This document shows, one piece after another, positions 58,398 through 64,000 of a stretch of DNA of 64,000 nucleotides. Every line of letters begins with the position of its first letter. The stretch's first letter is position 1. A model generated the notes under the pieces. That model was not told the DNA's origin and searched no databases. It was given only the letters and a program-made list of their open reading frames with translations. Source of the stretch: TMP-24 sp046348855 (GTDB lineage: Bacteria; Pseudomonadota; Alphaproteobacteria; Rhodobacterales; Rhodobacteraceae). Location of the stretch: the NCBI GenBank assembly GCA_046348855.1, contig JAXMDK010000005.1, forward strand, positions 1 to 64,000. Reading direction: 5' to 3'. The position numbers were made by a program, and so were the translations under genes.

Positions 58398-59684
58398 ATG
58401 TCCGCCACCAACCGCTTTTTCACCGAACCGCTGGCCTCGCGCGATCCCGAACTCTGGGGATCGATCGTGTCCGAACTGGGACGCCAGCGCGAGGAAATCG
58501 AGCTGATCGCCTCGGAAAACATCGTCAGCCGCGCCGTGATGGAAGCGCAAGGCGCGGTGATGACCAACAAGTACGCCGAAGGCTACCCCGGCAAGCGCTA
58601 CTACGGCGGTTGCCAGTGGGTCGACGTCGCCGAGAACCTGGCGATTGACCGGGCCTGCAAGCTGTTCGGCTGCTCCTTCGCCAACGTCCAGCCCAACTCG
58701 GGCAGCCAGGCCAACCAGGGCGTGTTCATGGCGCTGATCCAGCCGGGCGACACGATCCTGGGCATGAACCTCGCCTCGGGCGGGCACCTGACCCACGGGG
58801 CGGCCCCAAACCAGTCGGGCAAGTGGTTCAAGGCGGTGCAGTATGGCGTGCGTCCGCAGGACAGCCGCATCGACTATGACCAGCTGGAAGCTCTGGCCAA
58901 GGAGCACAAACCGAAGCTCATCATCGCCGGCGGCTCGGCCGTGCCGCGGCAGATCGACTTCAAGAAGTTCCGCGCCATCGCCGACGCGGTCGGGGCCTAC
59001 CTGATGGTGGACATGGCCCATTTCGCCGGCCTGGTGGCCGGCGGCCAGCATCCCTCGCCCTTCCCGTACGCGGATGTGGCGACGACGACGACCCACAAGA
59101 CCCTGCGCGGCCCGCGTGGCGGCATGATCCTGACCAACAACGAGGAAATCGCCAAAAAGGTCAACTCGGCGATCTTCCCCGGCATCCAGGGCGGGCCGCT
59201 GATGCATGTCATCGCCGCCAAGGCCGTGGCCTTCGGCGAGGCGCTGCAACCGGCGTTCAAGGATTACGCCAAGCAGGTCGTGGTCAACGCCCAGGCGCTG
59301 GCCGACGAACTGATGAAGGGCGGCCTCGCCATCGTCACCGGCGGCACCGACACGCACCTGATGCTGGTCGACCTGCGCCCGAAAGGCGTGAAGGGCAACG
59401 CCACCGAAAAGGCGCTTGGCCGGGCGCACATCACCTGCAACAAGAACGGCATCCCGTTCGACCCGGAAAAGCCGACGGTGACGTCGGGGGTCCGGCTCGG
59501 CACCCCGGCCGGCACCACCCGTGGCTTCGGCGAGGCCGAGTTCCGCCAGATCGGGCGGCTGATCGTCGAGGTGGTCGACGGGCTGGCCAAGAACGGCGAG
59601 GAAGGCAACGGCGCGGTCGAGGCCAAGGTCAAGGCCGAGGTTGGCGCGCTGTGCCGGAAATTCCCGATCTATCCCGACATGTGA
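58398..59684 (+). CDS. glyA: Serine hydroxymethyltransferase
   Basis: A 428-residue GlyA, interconverting serine and glycine with tetrahydrofolate and supplying one-carbon units. The PLP lysine lies in TTTTHKTLRGPRGG (near residue 228). Other conserved segments: ELIASENIVSRAVM, YAEGYPGKRYYGG, and SGSQANQGVF. The start at 58398 follows GAGGAG; an in-frame ATG 99 bases upstream would translate through the leader hairpins. An intrinsic terminator follows at 59705. Confidence 0.97.
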   Translation: MSATNRFFTEPLASRDPELWGSIVSELGRQREEIELIASENIVSRAVMEAQGAVMTNKYAEGYPGKRYYGGCQWVDVAENLAIDRACKLFGCSFANVQPNSGSQANQGVFMALIQPGDTILGMNLASGGHLTHGAAPNQSGKWFKAVQYGVRPQDSRIDYDQLEALAKEHKPKLIIAGGSAVPRQIDFKKFRAIADAVGAYLMVDMAHFAGLVAGGQHPSPFPYADVATTTTHKTLRGPRGGMILTNNEEIAKKVNSAIFPGIQGGPLMHVIAAKAVAFGEALQPAFKDYAKQVVVNAQALADELMKGGLAIVTGGTDTHLMLVDLRPKGVKGNATEKALGRAHITCNKNGIPFDPEKPTVTSGVRLGTPAGTTRGFGEAEFRQIGRLIVEVVDGLAKNGEEGNGAVEAKVKAEVGALCRKFPIYPDM

Positions 59685-59704
59685 GCGGACACGGAACGCA
59701 ATCG

Positions 59705-59726
59705 ACGGGGGCCTTCGGGCCCCCGT
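59705..59726 (+). terminator. Intrinsic terminator after glyA
   Basis: ACGGGGGCC-TTCG-GGCCCCCGT: a perfect nine-base stem with a TTCG tetraloop, followed by TCT. It lies 20 bases after the glyA stop and just before the stop of the convergent membrane gene, so it may serve both strands. Confidence 0.85.
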
Positions 59727-59727
59727 T

Positions 59728-60096
59728 CTACAGATAGCCGCGCCAGAACAGCACGGCGGCGAACATCGCCCCGCAAAGCAGCAGCACCGCCGCCAGCGAT
59801 CCCATCAGCCCCCACAACAGCGCCCCGCGCCGCGCCCCCGCGCCCAAAGGCTTCAGGTGGCGCACGCACATGTCGTAGGCGGTGGCGATGCGTTCGTCGT
59901 CCAGCCGGCCCTGCAGCTTGGGCATCTTCGACTGGTCGGCCGACTGCGCCAGATAGAGCGCGGCGCCCAGTACCTTGCGCGGCAGGAGGCGCCCGCCGCG
60001 CTTCAGCTTGGCCGACAGGTCATCGCCCTTGACCCGCAGCCGGTCCTCCATCAGTTCGGCCACCCGATCGGCCATTTGCTGGACGCTGATGCTCAT
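59728..60096 (-). CDS. Small membrane protein of unknown function
   Basis: A 122-residue protein with a soluble N-terminal part (VQQMADRVAELMEDRLRVKG, then basic KLKRGGRLLPRKV) and one C-terminal membrane segment (LLWGLMGSLAAVLLLCGAMF, about residues 93-112). It resembles conserved hypothetical proteins found beside glyA in related genomes, to my recollection, but no function is assigned. A GGGGGTGG site precedes the start. Confidence 0.75.
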   Translation of the reverse strand: MSISVQQMADRVAELMEDRLRVKGDDLSAKLKRGGRLLPRKVLGAALYLAQSADQSKMPKLQGRLDDERIATAYDMCVRHLKPLGAGARRGALLWGLMGSLAAVLLLCGAMFAAVLFWRGYL

Positions 60097-60171
60097 TCGC
60101 CACCCCCGGGGCAGAGACTATCGCGGACGATCGGGGCTGGAAAGGCCCCGGCGGGGACGTTAGGAAAGGTC

Positions 60172-60933
60172 ATGTTGAACCGTGTCGAATTTGGCAATCA
60201 TGGTGCGCTTCCGGCGTTATTGATCGTGCACGGGCTGTTCGGCTCGGCGCGAAACTGGGGGGCAATCGCGCGACGGATGGCCACCGACCGGAAGGTGGTG
60301 GCGGTCGACATGCGCAACCACGGCGACAGCTTCTGGGCCGACAGCCACACCTATGCCGACATGGCCGGAGATCTGGCCGAAGTCATTGAGAACGAAGGAC
60401 AAGCTGTCGACGTTGTCGGCCATTCGATGGGCGGCAAGGCGGTGATGGTGCTGGCGCTGACCCGACCGGAACTGGTCAACCGGCTGGTCGTCGCGGACAT
60501 TGCCCCGGTGGCCTACCACCATTCCAACCTGCATCTGGTGCAGGCGATGCAGTCGCTTCCCCTTGACGGCCTGGCCACCCGCCAGGAGGCGGACGCGGGG
60601 TTGCGGGCCGGCGTGCCGGACGACGGGACGCGGGCCTTTCTCTTGCAGTCGCTCGACCTGAAAGCCACGCCGCCGCGCTGGCGGCTGAACCTCGATGTGC
60701 TCGGGCGCGAGATGGACAAGATCGTCGGCTGGCCGGACATTACCGGGAACTGCGACCGGCAGGCGCTGTTCCTGGCGGGGTCGGAGTCGGGCTATGTGCG
60801 CTCCGAACACCGCGAGATCATCAAGACCCTGTTCCCCGCCGCGCGTCAGGCAAAGATACCGGGCGCCGGCCATTGGCTGCATGCCGACAAGCCGCGCGAA
60901 TTCGAGGCGGCGCTGCGGGCCTGGCTGGCCTGA
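60172..60933 (+). CDS. Alpha/beta hydrolase (YbfF-like esterase)
   Basis: A 253-residue cytoplasmic hydrolase. Oxyanion region LLIVHGLFGSARNWG (about residues 16-30), VDMRNHGDS (about 45-53), nucleophile elbow VVGHSMGGKAVM (about 79-90), and terminal histidine in IPGAGHWLHADKP (near 230). This set is typical of YbfF-type acyl esterases. AGGAAAGG precedes the start at 60172. It stands alone; a roughly 300-base non-coding stretch follows. Confidence 0.9.
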   Translation: MLNRVEFGNHGALPALLIVHGLFGSARNWGAIARRMATDRKVVAVDMRNHGDSFWADSHTYADMAGDLAEVIENEGQAVDVVGHSMGGKAVMVLALTRPELVNRLVVADIAPVAYHHSNLHLVQAMQSLPLDGLATRQEADAGLRAGVPDDGTRAFLLQSLDLKATPPRWRLNLDVLGREMDKIVGWPDITGNCDRQALFLAGSESGYVRSEHREIIKTLFPAARQAKIPGAGHWLHADKPREFEAALRAWLA

Positions 60934-61240
60934 GCCCAAGTCAGAGCAATATCCCGTCGATTCAAAGCATCGTGGGTCGGTTTTCGCTACCCGGACCGAT
61001 CAGGAGACGCGCCGGTGGCGCGTCACCCGGTCCGTTGGCCGGAGCACAAGCGCAGGCCAAGGGGTGTGCCGCAATCCCGAACGTCCGGGACACGGACGGC
61101 GCCCCCCCCGGGCGGTGGGGGCGGGGGCTGGCCATGCGCCGGGCGCACGGCCTGAACAAGTTGAAGCCGAGCGCCTGCCGCACGAGGCAGCGGCCTTGCG
61201 CTCCTTCTTCGTTGCAGATTCCAATTGATACGGCTGCGAC
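60934..61240. other. Gene-free stretch with a nested hairpin
   Basis: No convincing gene in these 307 bases: reading frames on both strands are short and low-complexity. A nested dyad is present at 60992-61034: outer arms CGGACCG (60992-60998) and CGGTCCG (61028-61034), inner arms GACGCGCC (61006-61013) and GGCGCGTC (61017-61024) around a GGT loop. Further along are a run of eight C (61102-61109) and G-rich patches. It could hold a terminator for the hydrolase, a small RNA, or decayed sequence. Confidence 0.45.
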
Positions 61241-61732
61241 CTACCGCCCGGCCCGGACCATCCGCCAGATCAGGCCGTTCCTCAGCCAGAACTGGTTGAA
61301 GACGGCGCCGACGACATGCAGGGCGAAGAAGGCGATGAAGGCCATCTTGGCCAGCTGGTGGGCGGTGCCCGCGGCCTCGACCCCGCCGAACCAGGCGACA
61401 AGTCCGCTAACCGGCAGGAGAATCATGGTCAGGTAAAGGCCGGCATGGGTCAGCCGCGCCGCCAGTTCCTGAAGCGCGCTGCCGTCATGCTCGGCCTGGG
61501 GAGCGCCGCCCTCACGGCGCAGCGACAGCCGCCAGAGCGCAAAGCCAAGCACCAGCACCCCGAACAGGATATGCTGCCAGACCATCGCATCCACGACCGG
61601 CTCGGTCCCGTGCCGCACCGCGCGGGCCGCCTGGTTCATCGCATCGGAAAACAGGAACTGGCACAGGAAAAGCAGGGCGACAGTCCAGTGAAGGAAGATC
61701 TGCAGGCGCGAATAGCCGGTCCGGGGAATCAT
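61241..61732 (-). CDS. Cytochrome b561-type membrane protein
   Basis: A 163-residue membrane protein with four hydrophobic helices and histidines placed as in bacterial cytochrome b561: LQIFLHWTVALLFL, MVWQHILFGVLVLG, LTHAGLYLTMILLPVSG and FALHVVGAVFNQF. These would bind two b haems and pass electrons across the inner membrane. Its redox partner is not in the window. The start at 61732 is the family-consistent ATG with GGGGAA upstream. Confidence 0.9.
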   Translation of the reverse strand: MIPRTGYSRLQIFLHWTVALLFLCQFLFSDAMNQAARAVRHGTEPVVDAMVWQHILFGVLVLGFALWRLSLRREGGAPQAEHDGSALQELAARLTHAGLYLTMILLPVSGLVAWFGGVEAAGTAHQLAKMAFIAFFALHVVGAVFNQFWLRNGLIWRMVRAGR

Positions 61733-61825
61733 GGGCTGTCCTCTTTGGGTTGTGGTTGCCGATGATACGGGACTGTCTGGGATTTTCCGTCGGCGGAAAT
61801 GGCCGGGCCTGCGGATTTCTGCCGA

Positions 61826-62125
61826 TCAGCAGCGCAGGCGGAAACGGGCTTCGCCGGTGTCGCCGGGCAGGCCGGTGACCATGCTGCCGGGCACGACCTT
61901 GCAGCCGGTGGCCTGGGCGGCAGCCTGTTCCATCAGCGCCGGAACCGGGCCGCGCTGCGCCCGCGCGAGATAACCCAGGCGCACCACCTCGGCCCGGTCA
62001 TCCCGTTGAAAGACCACGAAGTCGATGCCGCCCAGCCGGACGTCGCTGCGCGTTGCGCCGAAGAACTGCGGGGCGGGCGAGGCGCCGCAGGCGGCGACGA
62101 TCACGAGGAGCACAAGCCATTTCAT
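61826..62125 (-). CDS. Small putative lipoprotein
   Basis: A 99-residue exported protein. The N-terminus WLVLLVIVAACGAS resembles a lipoprotein signal with a cysteine at residue 13. Two further cysteines (near residue 75 and at the very end, RFRLRC) could pair. No family is recognised with certainty, though similar short proteins occur in related genomes. An AGGAGC stretch lies at a short distance upstream of the start. It follows the GYD gene after 63 bases on the same strand. Confidence 0.7.
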   Translation of the reverse strand: MKWLVLLVIVAACGASPAPQFFGATRSDVRLGGIDFVVFQRDDRAEVVRLGYLARAQRGPVPALMEQAAAQATGCKVVPGSMVTGLPGDTGEARFRLRC

Positions 62126-62188
62126 GGCCGCCAGCGTAGGCGCCCCAAGGTTAACGGCTGGTTAATGTCGCCGATGCCGGCGGCGGCT

Positions 62189-62518
62189 TCAGGTCGGGGA
62201 CTGGTAGCGTGGCGCCAGGTTGCCACCGCGCTGCTGGGCGGCCAGGAATTCGGCCGAAGTAAAGGCCTGCACCGTCCTGAGATTCGAGACCGCGCCCGAG
62301 GCTCCGGCGGCAAGCAGCGACGCGAGAAGACCCTGTGGGTCGTCGGCGGTGACAATCATCAGGAAGTCGTTCCGGCCGGTGGTCACCAGGTATTGCTCCA
62401 ACCGCCCGCCCGCCGCCTCGATCAGCGGCGCAACCGCCTTCTGGCGGTCGCTGGGGTGGGCCAGCATCCCCTTGAACGCATCCGCGGTGAAGTTGCCGGT
62501 GATGATGTAGCGTGCCAT
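62189..62518 (-). CDS. GYD domain-containing protein
   Basis: A 109-residue alpha/beta-barrel-type small protein of the GYD family. It starts RYIITGNFTADAFKGML, has LEQYLVTTGRNDFLMIVTA in the middle where the family's GxYD-type motif sits (here GRND), and ends with a helix (AEFLAAQQRGG). Function unknown. The start at 62518 was chosen over a much longer frame because upstream residues are arginine/proline-rich shadow sequence. A GGGGGG-type site lies upstream. Confidence 0.85.
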   Translation of the reverse strand: MARYIITGNFTADAFKGMLAHPSDRQKAVAPLIEAAGGRLEQYLVTTGRNDFLMIVTADDPQGLLASLLAAGASGAVSNLRTVQAFTSAEFLAAQQRGGNLAPRYQSPT

Positions 62519-62747
62519 TCGCGCCCCCCTGAGCTGGTCGCGCGACCGCCATCCGGCGCCCCTCGGGCGTTCGCCGGGCAGCCCGGCCCGCGACCGCGCA
62601 AGACTAGCACGGATGATCCGGCCGGGGGAGAGGCCAGCCGGCGCGGGGCCGGCCAAATGGCCGGGATGGGCGCATAGTCGCTTGCAGTTGCTCGACGGCG
62701 CACTGTCGGGACGTCGCGGTTCATGTCTGGCCCAGCGAGGGTAGGAT

Positions 62748-63180
62748 ATGGTTGTCGCGGGTATTCTTGTCCTGATCGTTATCGGTTCGATCCTGTTCCA
62801 TCTGTTCAGCCTCCGGGTGGTGGACGCCGATCGCATCGAACTGGGGCCAGATCGATGCGACGCTGGTCATCACCTTCTGGATCACCGGAGTGATGTTCGC
62901 GGCGGTGCTGTTCTTGGCCTGGTGCGTCTGGCGGTTCCGCCACCGGCCGGGCCGGCGCGCCGACTACAACCCGGAAAACAAGCGGCTGGAACTGGGGCTG
63001 ACCGTGGCGATGTTCATGCACATGGCCTGGGAACGGCTGGCGCTGGTGTTCGCCATCCTGCTGCCCACCCCTGCTCGTGCTGGTGTTCCGGAGGATCATG
63101 CAGACCGAGGCCAGCTATACGCTGTTCGGCCGGCTGATGTTCTTTTCCACCCGGGAGGCGGATGGCGCCGCCGGGGCGCC
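62748..63180 (+). pseudogene. Frameshifted cytochrome c oxidase subunit II-like remnant
   Basis: Three frames must be joined to read one membrane protein. From the ATG at 62748: VAGILVLIVIGSILFHLFS; then, after a one-base shift near 62806-62818, WWTPIASNWGQIDATLV and a second membrane helix ending in WRFRHRPGRRADYNPENK, the hallmark of the subunit II N-terminal hairpin. From about 63005 the match to subunit II stops and another hydrophobic segment follows (WERLALVFAILLP). A second shift near 63066 leads to LLVLVFRRIMQTEASYTLFG. The copper-binding cupredoxin domain is absent. It is therefore a broken, probably fused remnant. Confidence 0.65.
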
Positions 63181-63183
63181 TCG

Positions 63184-63429
63184 TCAAAGCGTGGGGCGCA
63201 GGGTGTCGATGACGCGCAAGAGGTCGATCTGGCGGTGCGCGCCGGTCTTGGCCAGAAGCGCCTTCACCTGGTTGCGGACCGTGTGGATGCTGGTGGCGCG
63301 CGCCTCGGCGATTTCGCCGACGCTTGCACCATCGATCAGCGACCGGGCGATCTCGACCTCGGCCGGCGTCAGGCCGAAGCGAAGCGTCAGGCTGGTCTGG
63401 AGTTCCGGTCCGATATTTTCAGGACGCAT
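63184..63429 (-). CDS. LuxR-type HTH-only protein, probably truncated
   Basis: An 81-residue reading frame that is nearly all a LuxR-family C-terminal HTH domain: FGLTPAEVEIARSLIDGASV, IAEARATSIHTVRNQVKALL, and the common KTGAHRQIDLLRV ending. No sensor domain lies upstream in any frame, so it is either a minimal regulator or the remaining 3' end of a larger gene. The neighbouring oxidase remnant favours decay. Start at 63429 is the first ATG; upstream residues look non-coding. Confidence 0.6.
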   Translation of the reverse strand: MRPENIGPELQTSLTLRFGLTPAEVEIARSLIDGASVGEIAEARATSIHTVRNQVKALLAKTGAHRQIDLLRVIDTLRPTL

Positions 63430-64000
63430 GACGGATACCATCGGCAAAGAGGTGAACCAGCAGGATGGGTGGAATCCTTGGGGCCACGACGGACGGGTCG
63501 GCGGAGCGCGGGCGACATCGCCGGAGGCATGGCGCCGGGCTTTCCGCGATGTGCCGGAATCCAGCCACATTGCACCCCTTCTCACGAAGCCACGAGAAAT
63601 GATTCCATCAGGCCGGTTTTATGACAATAGCCCATTTAGGCTATGAACATCGCAAAATGCGACCGCATGACCGGATCGGGCGCCGGCGGCCACCGGCGGC
63701 TGGCCTGCATTTTTCACACGGAATTCACGGAAGATAGCCCGCCTGGGTCATGACGCGGCGGCGGAATTGCGCGTCAATGGGCGCAGGGGAACGACGGTTT
63801 GGCAGACTTGGTGGGGCGAGGCTTGCAGACGACATCCGCACAGTGATGGCAAGGCAACCAGGGGGCTAGCGGCAGGTCCGCCCCCCTCGCCCGCACCCGA
63901 ACACCACCGGACAGGCCCCTCCGGCCGGAATTTCATCGGCCGGACCGATGTGACCTACCAGTGCGGCCGGTCCGGCCCGCGCCTTTCATGTTTCAGCTTC
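63430..64000. other. Gene-free end of window
   Basis: No gene is supported in these 571 bases. Reading frames are short or made of arginine/proline-rich shadow sequence. An AT-richer patch (about 63590-63660, with AATAGCCCATTTAGGCTATG, in which AGCC...GGCT pair) could hold a promoter. Together with the frameshifted oxidase remnant and the HTH-only gene, it reads as a decayed stretch. Confidence 0.4.

Noticed and set aside
63748..63936. 62-residue minus-strand frame at the window end
   Set aside because: No ribosome site, composition like non-coding shadow, no recognisable motif.

Overview
The window reads as a GC-rich (well over 60% G+C by eye) alphaproteobacterial chromosome segment of the Rhodobacteraceae type (Rhodobacter/Paracoccus-like). 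The reasons are gene content and order: hisB-hisH-hisA-hisF-hisE with a DUF2147 gene in between, the sspB to fumC stretch ending in a DUF4169 gene and an RHH gene, MerR-controlled beta-oxidation genes, and the cdd-deoA-deoB-add-upp order. Short GC hairpins followed by a GAGTATTTTT-type motif near gene ends also fit this family. There are no complete insertion sequences, phages or CRISPR arrays.

Layout. 0-6 kb: DUF1194 protein, chromate resistance pair, sspB, a small methyltransferase, fumC and two small coupled genes. 6-8.7 kb: a cytochrome P450 coupled to a membrane alpha/beta hydrolase, then tRNA-Ser(CGA). 9-11.8 kb: a less GC-rich surface-glycan-like group (GT61 glycosyltransferase, beta-keto acid cleavage enzyme, NeuD-type acyltransferase). 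12-23.7 kb: a catabolic locus for what is probably a quaternary amine (betaine). One arm holds a LysR regulator, an FAD demethylating dehydrogenase and a cysteine hydrolase; the divergent arm holds an MttB-family methyltransferase, an OpuC-type ABC importer, an enolase-superfamily enzyme and an Ldh2-family reductase. 24-32 kb: Hint-domain protein, TerC, tRNA-Gly(GCC), histidine biosynthesis, MATE exporter and two thioesterases.

32-41 kb: a fatty-acid beta-oxidation locus with two MerR regulators, acyl-CoA dehydrogenase, GST, thiolase, three homologous cupin modules in two genes, and the bifunctional hydratase/3-hydroxyacyl-CoA dehydrogenase. Two perfect inverted repeats lie between the merR genes. 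41-44.4 kb: sulfotransferase, EamA transporter and acyl-CoA synthetase. 44.5-51.9 kb: a degenerate peptidase-like membrane protein, SPOR protein, the nucleoside salvage operon and a VOC-bicupin fusion. 52-60 kb: malic enzyme behind an unusual AT-rich palindrome, a degenerate NtrC-like regulator with a coupled small ORF, NAD kinase, a Tat-exported multicopper oxidase, and glyA behind a leader of three consecutive hairpins. 60-64 kb: small genes, then a decayed end carrying a frameshifted cytochrome oxidase subunit II-like remnant, an HTH-only LuxR gene and about 570 bases with no gene.

The best candidates for undescribed biology are the betaine-type locus (11960-23705), the enolase-superfamily enzyme that lacks the usual second catalytic lysine, the NtrC-like regulator with Glu at position 54 and no GAFTGA loop, and the glyA leader RNA. 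All functions are inferred from sequence reading alone; no database search was run.
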